Below, one piece after another: positions 19,800-29,297 of a DNA stretch of 64,000 nt. Source of the DNA: Pseudorhodobacter antarcticus (GTDB lineage: Bacteria > Pseudomonadota > Alphaproteobacteria > Rhodobacterales > Rhodobacteraceae); the NCBI GenBank assembly GCA_945860375.1, contig CAMAQR010000015.1, positions 8,774 to 72,773 of the forward strand, written 5' to 3'. A program made the position numbers and the translations under genes. The notes under the pieces are model-generated. The model saw only the letters and a list, made by a program, of their open reading frames with translations. It searched no databases and was not told the DNA's origin. Each line of letters begins with the position of its first letter. Position 1 is the first letter of the stretch.

Positions 19800-20696
19800 T
19801 TAGGGCACCGTCATGACCGCTGGCACCGATTTCAGATAGGCGGCCACGGCGGCACGATCCGACGCTGGCAGTTTCGCCATATTGTCCACCACATGCGCCA
19901 TATGGCCGCCCACCGTGTCAAATTCGGGCGTGAACCCCGACGTCAGGTATTCGACAATCTCGGCCTCTGACCATGTCAGCTTTCCCGGTGTTATGTTGGG
20001 AATGCTGCCCTTGCCCGACGGGTCTGGCGCGCCGCCCAGCCAGCGCGAGATGTCCAGACCGCCCAGCATGTTGCGCGGCGTGTGGCATTCGCCGCAATGC
20101 GCCAAAGCTTCGGCGATGTACCTGCCCCGTTCGATTTCCGGCGATGCGGCGTCCATCACCCAATCGTCGCGCAGAAACATCAGCTTCCAGATGCCAAGCG
20201 AGCGCCGGATGTTGAAGGGAAAACCGATCTGATGCGGCAGGCTGGCGGTGGCATCGGCGGGCAGGGTGTCCATGAACGCCTTGAGGTCCACCACGTCCTG
20301 CGGCAGCATTTTGGCATAGGCGCTGTAGGGCAGGGCGGGGAAATAGTGCTGACCTGCCGGCGAGACGCCATCGGTGATCGCATGGGCGAAATCGGTCAGG
20401 CTCCAACCGCCAATGCCTTGGATCGGGTCGGTTGAAATATTGGGCGCGAGGAAGGTCCCAAACGGCGAGGCAAAGCTTTGTCCACCCGCAAGCAGCGGCG
20501 TGTCTGATGCAGCCGCCCCGGGTGCTGTGTGACACGACGCACACCCAGCGGCCCAGAACACCTGCGCACCATGGGCGGCATCGGCGCTCAGACCGTCATA
20601 AATCGCCGGATCACCGGGGCGAGGCGCCGACAGCAGAACAAAGCCCGCAAAGCCCAGCAGTGCAATTCCCGCCACCGCATATTTCAGTCGCACCAT
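19800..20696 (-). CDS. Dihaem c-type cytochrome
   Basis: 298 residues. An N-terminal hydrophobic segment (about 5-25) acts as signal or membrane anchor, putting the haem domains in the periplasm. Two haem-binding motifs are present, CASCH near residue 52 and CGECH near 200, each with a candidate Met axial ligand downstream. It resembles the dihaem cytochrome subunits of periplasmic alcohol and aldehyde dehydrogenases, but no dehydrogenase gene is adjacent, so the electron donor is unknown. The start at 20696 (MVRLKYAV) is preferred to the open-frame ATG 21 codons upstream. Confidence 0.88.
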   Translation of the reverse strand: MVRLKYAVAGIALLGFAGFVLLSAPRPGDPAIYDGLSADAAHGAQVFWAAGCASCHTAPGAAASDTPLLAGGQSFASPFGTFLAPNISTDPIQGIGGWSLTDFAHAITDGVSPAGQHYFPALPYSAYAKMLPQDVVDLKAFMDTLPADATASLPHQIGFPFNIRRSLGIWKLMFLRDDWVMDAASPEIERGRYIAEALAHCGECHTPRNMLGGLDISRWLGGAPDPSGKGSIPNITPGKLTWSEAEIVEYLTSGFTPEFDTVGGHMAHVVDNMAKLPASDRAAVAAYLKSVPAVMTVP

Positions 20697-20822
20697 GGGA
20701 CGCGCCTTCTCAGATGAGTTGTGATGAAAACGGATCGAACAAACGCAAAGAATGACCAAAGTCTACAGCACTTCAGGTTTAAGAAAAGCCACGATACTTG
20801 CGTTGACCGGAGCAAAACCGGA

Positions 20823-20990
20823 TTAGCGCAGGCGCACGCGCCCGTTCACCGTCAACCACGCGGGCCAGCCCCAGATGTATTCCGCCGCCGCCAGTGCCAG
20901 ACAAACCGCGACCACCCCAAGCACCAGCCGAACCCGCGCAGCCGGGGGCGGGTGGCGTGCCCATTTCGCCATCCGCAGCAGCCAGATCAT
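20823..20990 (-). CDS. Small membrane protein coupled to hpt
   Basis: 55 codons, [10 protein letters not shown]...TVNGRVRLR. One hydrophobic helix (about residues 21-44, [20 protein letters not shown]) with basic residues before and after it. Its ATG overlaps the hpt stop codon as ATGA, so it should be translated by coupling. Codon use is GC-rich at third positions as in neighbouring genes. The function is unknown. Confidence 0.65.
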   Translation of the reverse strand: MIWLLRMAKWARHPPPAARVRLVLGVVAVCLALAAAEYIWGWPAWLTVNGRVRLR

Positions 20991-21526
20991 TCGGTGAACC
21001 GGACCTTGCCAATATAAGGCAGGTTGCGGTTGCGCTGTGCAAAATCAATACCATAGCCCACGACAAATTCGTCGGGGATCTCAAATCCCGTCCAGGTGGC
21101 CTTGATGTCCACCTCACGCCGGGACGGTTTGTCGAGCAGAGCGCAGACCTCCAGGCGTGCCGGATCGCGCGACAAAAGCAGGCGTTTGACATGGCTGAGG
21201 GTGAAGCCGGTATCGACGATATCTTCCACCACCAGCACATCCTGCCCCGCGATTTCGCCGCGCAAATCCTTCAGGATGCGGACCTCGCGGCTGGAATGGG
21301 TGGAGTCGCCATAGCTGGAGGCCTCCAGAAAATCGACCTGCACCGGCAGGTCAATTTCGCGCACCAGATCGGCCACAAAGACGAAAGACCCGCGCAGCAG
21401 ACCCACCACCACAAGCTTGTCGCAGCCCTGAAAATGGGTGGTGATCTCACGCGCCAGGCTTTCCACCCGCGCCGCAATGGCTTTGGCCGAGATCATCTGA
21501 TCAATGACATATGGACGATGCGGCAT
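20987..21526 (-). CDS. hpt: Hypoxanthine phosphoribosyltransferase
   Basis: 179 residues, usual for this purine-salvage enzyme, which makes IMP or GMP from base and PRPP. The PRPP-binding motif [11 protein letters not shown] lies near residue 103, the N-terminal LLRGSFVF loop near 45 and the C-terminal [10 protein letters not shown] segment near 153. It is followed by the overlapping 55-codon membrane protein gene and diverges from the RatA/COQ10 gene. Confidence 0.95.
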   Translation of the reverse strand: MPHRPYVIDQMISAKAIAARVESLAREITTHFQGCDKLVVVGLLRGSFVFVADLVREIDLPVQVDFLEASSYGDSTHSSREVRILKDLRGEIAGQDVLVVEDIVDTGFTLSHVKRLLLSRDPARLEVCALLDKPSRREVDIKATWTGFEIPDEFVVGYGIDFAQRNRNLPYIGKVRFTE

Positions 21527-21592
21527 GTGGCCCCCTTGATTTCCGGGACATTTCTACCCAGAACCATAGCTCAAGTCACGCGAAGGTTACGC

Positions 21593-22042
21593 ATGCCGCG
21601 CCATTCTGAAACCAAACGCCTGCCCTATACGGCTGGGCAGATGTACGATCTTGTGGCCGATGTCGCCCGCTATCCCGAATTTCTGCCTTGGACCGCCGCC
21701 GCCCGCATCCGCTCGCGCGATCCGGTGGAGGGCGGCGAGGTGATGGAGGCGGATCTGGTGATCTCTTTCAAGGTGTTTCGCGAACGCTTTGGCAGCCGGG
21801 TCACTTTGCTGCCCGGCGATATGCGCATCCTGACCGAATACATCGACGGCCCCTTCAAGCATCTGAAATCGGTCTGGAGTTTCCGCGATCTGCCCGAAGG
21901 CGGTAGCGAGGTGGCGTTCGAGGTCGACTTCGAATTCAAGAATGCCATTCTGTCCAGCATCATCGGCCTCGTGTTCAATGAAGCGATGACGCGGGTGGTG
22001 CGGGCGTTTGAGGCGCGGGCGGCGCAATTGCACGCCAAATAG
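21593..22042 (+). CDS. RatA/COQ10-like START-domain protein
   Basis: 149 residues from the ATG at 21593 (MPRHSETKRLPYTA). It matches the ubiquinone-binding COQ10/RatA family: YTAGQMYDLVADVARYPEFLPW at the start, then SVWSFRDLPEGGSEVAFEVDFEF, then a long C-terminal helix. In other bacteria such proteins bind quinone or a hydrophobic ligand; the E. coli homologue was described as ribosome-association toxin RatA, which is disputed. No antitoxin gene is adjacent. A much longer upstream frame overlaps hpt antisense and is rejected. Confidence 0.88.
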   Translation: MPRHSETKRLPYTAGQMYDLVADVARYPEFLPWTAAARIRSRDPVEGGEVMEADLVISFKVFRERFGSRVTLLPGDMRILTEYIDGPFKHLKSVWSFRDLPEGGSEVAFEVDFEFKNAILSSIIGLVFNEAMTRVVRAFEARAAQLHAK

Positions 22043-22176
22043 AGAAAAGGCGATGGCCAAGAGAGGTGCAGTCCGGTTTACGACCCTGCACCGCGCAGCC
22101 CCGCAATAGACCCGAGGCCTCATGGTTTGTGGTGCAGCCCCCCCGTACCTGCGTCCGGCGCGGCTTGGGGCTGGAA

Positions 22177-23355
22177 TCACGAGTTTATATCATAGGCACG
22201 CTCTCCGTGCACCGACAGGTCCAGCCCGTTGACCTCGGTTTCCAGATCGACCCGCAACGGCGTCACCAAGGCGCATAGCTTGATCAAGACCCAACTGGCG
22301 ACCACGGTCCAGATCCCCACCACAGCCAGCCCGCCCAGTTGCGCGGCCCAGGAACCAGCCCCCAGCGCCGCCACCATGATCGTGCCAAAAATCCCGCCCA
22401 CCCCATGCACGGCGAACACATCCAGCGTGTCGTCGATCTTCAGGCGGTGTTTGACCAGCAGCACTGCCTCTTGGCACAAAATCCCTGCAACACCCCCGAT
22501 CAGCAGCGCGGCCATCGGCCCGACATAACCCGACGTCGGCGTGATAGAGGCCAGACCGGCAATGGTGCCCGTGACCAAACCCACCAAAGAGGCGCGGCCA
22601 AACTTGATCCGCTCCCACAGCGCCCATGTCAGGGACGCGGCGGCGGCGGACAGATGCGTGACGGTGATCGCCATCGCGGCCTGCCCGTTGGCGGCCAAAG
22701 CCGAGCCGCCGTTGAAGCCGAACCAGCCCACCCAAAGCATGCCTGCGCCGATCATCACCATGCCAGGATTGTGCGGCGGGGTGGTGCGGTGCTTGCGGGG
22801 GCCAAGGGCAACGGCAAGCACCAAGGCGGCAAGGCCAGCGGTTTCATGCACCACGATGCCACCCGCGAAATCGCGCACCCCCATGGCGCCAAACATCCCG
22901 CCATCGGCCAGCAGTCCAGCCCCCCAGATCCAATGCGCGACGGGCGCATAGACCAGCAGCATCCACAGGGCCGAAAACAGCAACACAAAGCCAAAGCCCG
23001 CCCGTTCGGCATAGGCCCCAACGATCAGCGCGGGCGTGATGATGGCGAAGGTCATCTGATAGGTGAAAAAGGCGATTTCCGGCAGGGTTCCGGTCAGGCT
23101 TTGTGCCGTCACCCCGGCCAGAAACGCCTTTGACAGCCCACCCCACAATGGCCCCGGCGCGCCGAAGGCAATGGTATAGCCCGCCACAAGCCACAGCACG
23201 CTCATCAGCGCGGCGATGGCAAAGCAATGCATGAACACCGACAGCACGTTGCGCGCCCGCACAAGGCCGCCATAAAACAGCGCAAGGCCGGGCAGGGTCA
23301 TGAACAGCACAAGGGCAGTGGCTATCAGGATAAAGGCGGTGTCGGCGGCATTCAT
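22177..23355 (-). CDS. amt: Ammonium transporter
   Basis: 392 residues and about eleven hydrophobic segments. Both conserved pore histidines are visible, in GGIVVHETAG and FAVHGVGGIFG. The N-terminus MNAADTAFILIATALVLFM is typical of Amt proteins. It takes up ammonium through the inner membrane. No glnK gene lies beside it, unlike the usual glnK-amtB pair, so PII control must come from elsewhere. The start at 23355 is chosen for its membrane-protein-like N-terminus; the open frame extends 97 codons further without sense. Confidence 0.93.
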   Translation of the reverse strand: MNAADTAFILIATALVLFMTLPGLALFYGGLVRARNVLSVFMHCFAIAALMSVLWLVAGYTIAFGAPGPLWGGLSKAFLAGVTAQSLTGTLPEIAFFTYQMTFAIITPALIVGAYAERAGFGFVLLFSALWMLLVYAPVAHWIWGAGLLADGGMFGAMGVRDFAGGIVVHETAGLAALVLAVALGPRKHRTTPPHNPGMVMIGAGMLWVGWFGFNGGSALAANGQAAMAITVTHLSAAAASLTWALWERIKFGRASLVGLVTGTIAGLASITPTSGYVGPMAALLIGGVAGILCQEAVLLVKHRLKIDDTLDVFAVHGVGGIFGTIMVAALGAGSWAAQLGGLAVVGIWTVVASWVLIKLCALVTPLRVDLETEVNGLDLSVHGERAYDINS

Positions 23356-23510
23356 GGCGGCTCCTGTGCGCGGGTGTCGCCCGTGAAACGGGCAAATGCG
23401 CGCCGGGAAAAGTGCCCACAGGCCCAAATGCTGCCCAAAATGCTGGCTGTTTGTGAACCGCCGCAAATTTAGGCGATTCTGGCGTAGGTTTGCGTAAATC
23501 CGGGCAGAAG

Positions 23511-23984
23511 TCAGATCAGCATGTGGCGCAGCAACAGCTCCAACGCGTGATCCCTTGCGGCCAGCCGTACCTTGTCGCGCCCCAACGCGCCAAACTCTAT
23601 CGTTTCCACTTGCACAGGCTTGCCGCGCGCCGCGATGCCAAAGCAAACCCGGCCTTCGGGCTTGTACTCCGATCCGCCGGGGCCCGCGATGCCGGTGGTG
23701 GACACCGCCAGATCAGCGCCGCTATGGGCCAGCGCGCCTTGGGCCATCTCGGCCGCGATCTGTTCGGACACCGCGCCATGCGCCTGCAACGTGGCAGCGC
23801 TGACCCCCAGCATGTCGATCTTGGCGGCGTTGGAATAGGTCACAAAGCCGCGGTCGAACACATCCGACGCGCCCGCAATATCCGTCAGCGCTGCCGCCAC
23901 CATGCCGCCGGTGCAGCTTTCGGCGCAAGCGATCCGATAGCCCCAATAGCGGGCGGCTTGCAGGATTTCGGCGGCGGTGGTCAT
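23511..23984 (-). CDS. pncC: CinA-family nicotinamide-nucleotide amidohydrolase
   Basis: 157 residues, the single-domain form of CinA C-terminal proteins. The motif CAESCTGGMV lies near residue 19 and STTGIAGPGG near 95. Such proteins deamidate nicotinamide mononucleotide in pyridine nucleotide recycling. It follows pgpA by four bases and belongs to the ispD-ispF-pgpA-pncC unit. Confidence 0.9.
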   Translation of the reverse strand: MTTAAEILQAARYWGYRIACAESCTGGMVAAALTDIAGASDVFDRGFVTYSNAAKIDMLGVSAATLQAHGAVSEQIAAEMAQGALAHSGADLAVSTTGIAGPGGSEYKPEGRVCFGIAARGKPVQVETIEFGALGRDKVRLAARDHALELLLRHMLI

Positions 23985-23988
23985 CGGA

Positions 23989-24501
23989 CTACCTCATCAG
24001 GATCATCGGGATATGGTAAAGCGCGGCGGCGACAAGGGTGGCCAGACCCGCAAAAACGCCCGCCCACAGATCATCGAGCATGACACCCGCCGTATCATGG
24101 CGGCGATCGGCGCGGCCCACCAGCCACGGCTTCCAGATGTCAAACAGGCGGAACAACAAGAAAGCGGCCACAGGCGCGGGCCAAGGCAGCCAGCCTTCAA
24201 ACCCGCGGCTGTAAAGGGCGGCGGCGGGGAACAGCAGGGTCAGCCACTGGCCGGCCACCTCATCAATCACGAACTCGGACGGGTCATCGCCGGGGCGGTC
24301 GCGCAACTCCCGGCCTACCGCCCAAAAGCCTGCGGCGGTGACGGCGATGGTCGCCAGCACCAGCACCGGAAAGCCCAGAAAGCGGTAGATCAGCACGCCC
24401 AGAAGGATCGCCACCAGCGACCCCCACGTGCCGGGGGCCGGGCGCAACAGCCCCGCGCCGAAGAAAACCGCCAAGGACCGACTGATGGAGAAACCGGTCA
24501 T
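23989..24501 (-). CDS. pgpA: Phosphatidylglycerophosphatase A
   Basis: 170 residues, an integral membrane phosphatase that makes phosphatidylglycerol. Characteristic segments are [16 protein letters not shown] near residue 14, [10 protein letters not shown] near 77 and [10 protein letters not shown] near 117 with conserved acidic residues. It overlaps ispF by four bases and is followed closely by pncC. Confidence 0.93.
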   Translation of the reverse strand: MTGFSISRSLAVFFGAGLLRPAPGTWGSLVAILLGVLIYRFLGFPVLVLATIAVTAAGFWAVGRELRDRPGDDPSEFVIDEVAGQWLTLLFPAAALYSRGFEGWLPWPAPVAAFLLFRLFDIWKPWLVGRADRRHDTAGVMLDDLWAGVFAGLATLVAAALYHIPMILMR

Positions 24502-24977
24502 GCTTGCACCAAATTGGCGGTGGCAATCGCGGCAATGCCCTCTTCGCGGCCCGTGAAGCCCAAGCGTTCCGAAGTGGTGGCCTTGACCGAGACGCGGTCC
24601 ATGTCGATCTCCAGAATGGCGGCAAGGGCTGCGCGCATGGCGGGGGCGTGGGGACCGATCTTGGGGCGTTCGCAGATCAATGTCACGTCACAATTGGACA
24701 AAGCAAAGCCACGGCTGCGCGCCAATCCAATGGCGTGGCGCAGAAAGATATGGCTCGCGGCCCCCTTCCACTGCGGATCCGAGGGCGGGAAATGCTGCCC
24801 AATGTCACCCGCCGCCAGCGCGCCATAGATCGCATCGGTCAGGGCGTGCATGCCGACATCGGCGTCGGAATGGCCCAACAGCCCGCGCCCGTGCGGCACG
24901 GACACGCCACAAAGCCAGACCTGATCGCCGTCGCAAAAGGCATGCACGTCAAAGCCATTGCCCAACCTAACATCCAT
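24498..24977 (-). CDS. ispF: 2-C-methyl-D-erythritol 2,4-cyclodiphosphate synthase
   Basis: 159 residues. The fifth step of the MEP isoprenoid pathway. Metal ligands are in GFDVHAF (Asp, His) and the substrate segment LLGHSDADV lies near residue 34; [19 protein letters not shown] is typical of the C-terminus. It overlaps ispD by 11 bases at its start and pgpA by four bases at its end. It is a separate protein here, not the ispDF fusion found in some alphaproteobacteria. Confidence 0.96.
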   Translation of the reverse strand: MDVRLGNGFDVHAFCDGDQVWLCGVSVPHGRGLLGHSDADVGMHALTDAIYGALAAGDIGQHFPPSDPQWKGAASHIFLRHAIGLARSRGFALSNCDVTLICERPKIGPHAPAMRAALAAILEIDMDRVSVKATTSERLGFTGREEGIAAIATANLVQA

Positions 24978-25629
24978 GACCGTTTTCCCTCAGCAGTGCC
25001 TCGACCCGCGCAAAATCATCGGGATGGGTCAGTTTCACGTTCCGCTCATCGCCCGTTACAATGGCCACATGCAGCCCCGCGGCAAGGGCGACCTCGACAT
25101 CATCCGCCTCGCGCCCTGTGGCGGTTTCATGGGCGCGCAGGATGGCGTCAAACCGAAACCCCTGCGGTGTTTGTGCGCGGTAAAGGCCCGCGCGGTCGCG
25201 GCTGCCGGTGACGCGACCCTCCGCGCCGGTCCAAAGCGCGTCGGTCACGGCCAGTGCCGGGGCGGCGCCATCCGAATGGGCCAAGGCGTCCATCACCCGC
25301 GCGATCACCGCCTGCGACACCAAGGGCCGCGCGCCGTCATGGATCAGCACATGAGTCACGCCCTGATTGTCCAAGGCCCGTAAGGCGTTGCGCACCGAGG
25401 CTGCCCGCGTGGCCCCGCCCTCGACGATCTGAATGTCATCCGCCAAGCCCGTGCTCAAATGCCGATGCTCGGGGTTGATGGTCAGCATCCGCACCATGCC
25501 AGCGAAAGCATCCAAGGCATGGGCAACCACCGGCTGACCTGCAATGTTCACCCATTGCTTGGGCAAGGCGTGGACCCCCGACGCGCGCGCGCCAAGGCCT
25601 GCAGCGGTGATGATGGCGGCGAATTTCAT
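24967..25629 (-). CDS. ispD: 2-C-methyl-D-erythritol 4-phosphate cytidylyltransferase
   Basis: 220 residues from the ATG at 25629 ([11 protein letters not shown]). The third step of the MEP pathway. The nucleotide-binding [10 protein letters not shown] and PKQW segments are at the N-terminus, and HDGARPLVS lies near residue 98. The start lies just at the cytidylyltransferase motif as in the family; the open frame extends 31 codons upstream. First gene of the ispD-ispF-pgpA-pncC unit, divergent from dusB. Confidence 0.95.
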   Translation of the reverse strand: MKFAAIITAAGLGARASGVHALPKQWVNIAGQPVVAHALDAFAGMVRMLTINPEHRHLSTGLADDIQIVEGGATRAASVRNALRALDNQGVTHVLIHDGARPLVSQAVIARVMDALAHSDGAAPALAVTDALWTGAEGRVTGSRDRAGLYRAQTPQGFRFDAILRAHETATGREADDVEVALAAGLHVAIVTGDERNVKLTHPDDFARVEALLRENGHGC

Positions 25630-25804
25630 GCTGTCCCCTTTGTCTCTGTCTAAAACAGCACGCGGGCTATGACAATCTGGCCTGCAAATGCGGCGGTGAC
25701 GCCTAATATTTGTGCATTGCATGAAATTAGGGCATAAACAGAGGTGTCGATCTTGGCCTTGCCCCGATCAAGGCGCAAGGTGGCACGCAGTATCAGGACA
25801 ATTC

Positions 25805-26824
25805 ATGACCCCAAGGCTTGGAACCATCGCATTGAACCCGCCAGTGATTCTGGCACCGATGGCTGGTATCACCGATCTGCCATTCCGGCGGATGGTGGCG
25901 CAATTTGGCGCCGGTCTGGTGGTGTCTGAGATGGTGGCCTCAGAAGAGGTGATGCGCGCGCAGCCTTTGGCACGGGCCCGCGCAAGTTTGGGCATGGCGG
26001 ACCTTGGCCATGCGGAACTCGGCTTTGGCGAGCAGGCGACGGCGGTGCAACTGGCGGGGCGCGATCCGCATTGGATGGCCGAAGCCGCGCGTTATGTCGA
26101 AGGGCAGGGCGCGCGGGTGATTGACATCAACATGGGCTGCCCGGCCAAACGGGTGACGGCCTCGGGCGGCAATGGCGCTTGCGGGTCGGCACTGATGAAG
26201 GAACCCGATCTGGCGCTGCGGTTGATCGAGGCGGTTGTGGGTGCGGTATCGGTGCCGGTCACTTTGAAAACCCGGCTGGGCTGGGATGACGCCAGCCTGA
26301 ATGCGCCAGAAATCGCGGTGCGGGCCGAAGCGGCGGGCGTGGCGATGATCACCATTCACGGCCGCACGCGCTGCCAGTTTTACAAAGGCCGCGCCGATTG
26401 GGCCGCGATCCGGCGCGTCAAGGATGCCGTGGGCATTCCCGTCATTGCCAATGGCGATATTGTCGATGTGGCCACCGCCCGCGCGGCATTGGCGCAATCG
26501 GGGGCCGATGGTGTGATGGTCGGGCGTGGCGCGCAGGGTGCGCCGTGGCGGCTGGCGCAGATTGCGGCGGCGCTTTACGGCACGGCGGCCCCGGTGGTGC
26601 CTGTGGGGGCTGATCTGGCGCGGCTGGTCATCGGTCACTACGATCAAATGTTGGAGTTTTATGGTCCCGCTCTGGGCCTGCGGGTCGCGCGCAAACATCT
26701 GGGCTGGTATCTCGATGAGGCCGGGGCAGGGGCTGCGCGCGAACCGATTTTGACCGCAACCGATCCGGCACAAGTGCGCGACCTGCTGGAAGGCGCGTTT
26801 GTGCTGCAAAAGGTGGCTGCATGA
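25805..26824 (+). CDS. dusB: tRNA-dihydrouridine synthase B (NifR3)
   Basis: 339 residues. A flavin enzyme that reduces uridines in tRNA. The FMN-binding start [14 protein letters not shown] is near residue 16, and the catalytic Cys lies in [12 protein letters not shown] after [10 protein letters not shown]. It is the first gene of the nifR3-ntrB-ntrC operon, an order first described in Rhodobacter capsulatus, and overlaps ntrB by four bases. The start at 25805 is chosen because the family begins close to the strand preceding the FMN loop. Confidence 0.95.
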   Translation: MTPRLGTIALNPPVILAPMAGITDLPFRRMVAQFGAGLVVSEMVASEEVMRAQPLARARASLGMADLGHAELGFGEQATAVQLAGRDPHWMAEAARYVEGQGARVIDINMGCPAKRVTASGGNGACGSALMKEPDLALRLIEAVVGAVSVPVTLKTRLGWDDASLNAPEIAVRAEAAGVAMITIHGRTRCQFYKGRADWAAIRRVKDAVGIPVIANGDIVDVATARAALAQSGADGVMVGRGAQGAPWRLAQIAAALYGTAAPVVPVGADLARLVIGHYDQMLEFYGPALGLRVARKHLGWYLDEAGAGAAREPILTATDPAQVRDLLEGAFVLQKVAA

Positions 26825-27897
26825 CCGACACCTCGGCCCTTTGGGCGTCGCTGCCTTTGCCCGCATTGGTGATTGCGGCGGATGGGCGGATTGCGGATGT
26901 CAATCCGGCGGCAGAAACCTTTCTGAATGCCTCGGCGCGCAGCCTGATCGGGCATCCGCTGCTGGACCGCCTGACGATTGACGCACCGATGGAGGACGCG
27001 CTGACCCGTGTGCGCGCCCACCAGTCGCCGCTGTTCATCGCAGAGGCCGACGTGACCACGGGCGAACGCGCGCCCGTGCAATGCGGCCTGCAAATTGCGC
27101 CTTTGCAAGACAGCGACGCGCTGGTGATGCTGATCACGCCCCGCGAAATCGCCGACCGGCTGGGCCGGGCGATGCATGTGACTTCGGCCGCCAAATCGGC
27201 GATCGGCATGGCGGAAATGCTGGCGCATGAAATCAAGAACCCGCTGGCCGGGATTTCTGGTGCAGCCCAACTGCTGGCGATGGGGCTTTCCCCCGAGGAT
27301 TTGGAATTGACCGACCTGATCGTCGAGGAAACCCGCCGCATCGTCAAACTGCTGGAGCAGGTTGAACAGTTCGGCAATCTGCGCCCCCCGGCCCGCCGTG
27401 CGGTGAACCTGCATGACGCCCTGGACCGCGCCCGGCGCTCGGCTTTGGTTGGCTTTGGCGTGCATATGGCGATCGTGGAAGATTACGATCCGTCCTTGCC
27501 CGCGACCTATGCCGACTCAGATCAGCTGATGCAGGTGTTCCTAAACTTGTTGAAGAACGCGTCAGAAGCCGCTGGTTTCAAAGGCGGAACCATCAGGCTT
27601 CACACCTTCTATGACCAAACCTTGCGGCGCAGGCGCAAGGATGGCACCGGGTCCGCCTTGCCCCTGCAGGTGGAAATCATCGACGATGGCCCCGGCATCC
27701 CGCCCGAAATCGCCGCCGACGTGTTCGAGCCCTTCGTGTCAGGCCGCGAAAACGGCACCGGGCTGGGTTTGGCCTTGGTGTCGAAGATCATCTCGGACCA
27801 CGAGGGCTGGATTTCCGTCGATAGTGTCCCCGGCCGCACCGTGTTTCGCATTTCGCTACCCCTTGCCCCGCGTGGGCTTTCCGAGGAGACCCGCTGA
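26821..27897 (+). CDS. ntrB: Nitrogen regulation sensor kinase NtrB
   Basis: 358 residues, a soluble two-component kinase/phosphatase of nitrogen control. An N-terminal PAS-like domain (about residues 10-110) is followed by the H-box [17 protein letters not shown] near residue 138 and the ATP-binding N, G1 (DDGPGIPP) and G2 (GTGLGLAL) boxes. It lies between dusB and ntrC with a four-base and a one-base overlap, so its level should be coupled to both. Confidence 0.95.
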   Translation: MTDTSALWASLPLPALVIAADGRIADVNPAAETFLNASARSLIGHPLLDRLTIDAPMEDALTRVRAHQSPLFIAEADVTTGERAPVQCGLQIAPLQDSDALVMLITPREIADRLGRAMHVTSAAKSAIGMAEMLAHEIKNPLAGISGAAQLLAMGLSPEDLELTDLIVEETRRIVKLLEQVEQFGNLRPPARRAVNLHDALDRARRSALVGFGVHMAIVEDYDPSLPATYADSDQLMQVFLNLLKNASEAAGFKGGTIRLHTFYDQTLRRRRKDGTGSALPLQVEIIDDGPGIPPEIAADVFEPFVSGRENGTGLGLALVSKIISDHEGWISVDSVPGRTVFRISLPLAPRGLSEETR

Positions 27898-29264
27898 TGG
27901 ATGGCACCGTTCTAGTCGCCGATGATGACCGCACCATCCGCACCGTGTTGACGCAGGCGCTGACCCGCGCGGGCTGCAAGGTGCATGCGACATCCAGCCT
28001 GATGACGCTGATGCGCTGGGTCGAAGAGGGCAAGGGCGATCTGGTGATTTCCGATGTCATCATGCCCGACGGCAATGGCCTTGAAGCGCTGCCACAGATT
28101 GCCAAGCTGCGCCCCGGCCTGCCTGTGATCGTGATTTCAGCGCAAAACACCATCATGACCGCCATTCAGGCCGCCGAGGCCGAGGCGTTTGATTACCTGC
28201 CGAAACCCTTCGATCTGCCCGATTTGATGAAGCGATCTGCCCGGGCGCTGGACCGCAAACGGCTGGCACCAAAGCCCGCGCTGGCCCCGCGCGAGGCCAT
28301 GGATGATCTGCCTTTGGTGGGCCGCACGCCTGCGATGCAGTCGCTCTACCGGCTGGTGGCGCGGGTGATGAACGCCGATCTGCCAGTGCTGATTTCGGGG
28401 GAGTCTGGTACCGGAAAGTCTTTGATTGCGCGCGCCATTCACGACTTTTCCGACCGTCGCAGCCAACCCTTCGTGGTGGCGCAGTCCGGTGATCTGGCGG
28501 GGATGGAAGGAATCTCGACCCTGCTGGCCCGCTCCAAGGGCGGCTCTTTGGTGCTGGATGAGGTGGCCGATTTTGACGACGACGCGCAGGCCCGGCTGGT
28601 GCGGATGCTGGATGTGATGGGCGATCACGCGCCGCGCATCATGGCCACCTCGCAGGCCGATCTGGCCGTGAAGATGGAGGCGGGGCGATTCCGCAAGGAT
28701 CTGTTTTACCGTCTGGGTGGCATCACCTTGCAAGTGCCGCCCCTGCGCGAACGCGTCGAAGACATCCCGCTGTTGGCCGAGCATTTTCTGGCGCGCGGAG
28801 AGCGTGACATGGGAAGCCAGCGCCGCCTTTCCGCCGAAGCTATGGCCATGGTGCGGGCCTATCCTTGGCCCGGCAATGTGCGCCAGTTGGAGAATACGTT
28901 GAAACGCCTGCTGGTGACGGCGACCGAGCCTGAAATCAACAAGACCGAGCTCGAATCAGCTTTGGGCGGTGCCGCACCTGCGCATGCGCCGCGCGGCGGG
29001 GTGATTGAGGGCGAGAAACTTTCGGCCTCGGTGGCGCGACATTTAAAGCGCTATTTCGATCTGCACGGCGGCCAATTGCCCCCAAACGGTGTTTACGACC
29101 GCATTTTGCATGAAATGGAGATCCCATTGATCGAGATTGCGCTGGATGCCACTGGGGGCAATCAAGCCAAATGTGCCGATCTTCTGGGCATCAATCGCAA
29201 TACCTTGCGCAAGAAGATCACCGACCTCGGTATTCGCGTGACACGCCGCCGCAAGCTGATGTAA
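27897..29264 (+). CDS. ntrC: Nitrogen regulator NtrC, lacking the GAFTGA loop
   Basis: 455 residues. Receiver domain with the phospho-Asp in [10 protein letters not shown] near residue 54 and Lys in LPKPF; AAA+ domain with Walker A GESGTGKS near 169 and Walker [11 protein letters not shown] near 220; C-terminal helix-turn-helix ([20 protein letters not shown]). Between the two Walker motifs the sequence is shorter than in sigma-54 activators and the GAFTGA loop is absent. NtrC of Rhodobacter capsulatus has the same lack and works with sigma-70 polymerase, so the same mode is inferred here. It overlaps ntrB by one base. Confidence 0.95.
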   Translation: MDGTVLVADDDRTIRTVLTQALTRAGCKVHATSSLMTLMRWVEEGKGDLVISDVIMPDGNGLEALPQIAKLRPGLPVIVISAQNTIMTAIQAAEAEAFDYLPKPFDLPDLMKRSARALDRKRLAPKPALAPREAMDDLPLVGRTPAMQSLYRLVARVMNADLPVLISGESGTGKSLIARAIHDFSDRRSQPFVVAQSGDLAGMEGISTLLARSKGGSLVLDEVADFDDDAQARLVRMLDVMGDHAPRIMATSQADLAVKMEAGRFRKDLFYRLGGITLQVPPLRERVEDIPLLAEHFLARGERDMGSQRRLSAEAMAMVRAYPWPGNVRQLENTLKRLLVTATEPEINKTELESALGGAAPAHAPRGGVIEGEKLSASVARHLKRYFDLHGGQLPPNGVYDRILHEMEIPLIEIALDATGGNQAKCADLLGINRNTLRKKITDLGIRVTRRRKLM

Positions 29265-29297
29265 AACCGCCACAGAGCCCCGTGTCTGTTCGGTGAC

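Noticed and set aside
20894..21592. Long upstream extension of the RatA/COQ10 gene
   Set aside because: It is the antisense shadow of hpt; the family begins at 21593.
21593..22042. RatA as a toxin-antitoxin module
   Set aside because: No antitoxin gene is adjacent and the fold fits a quinone-binding protein.
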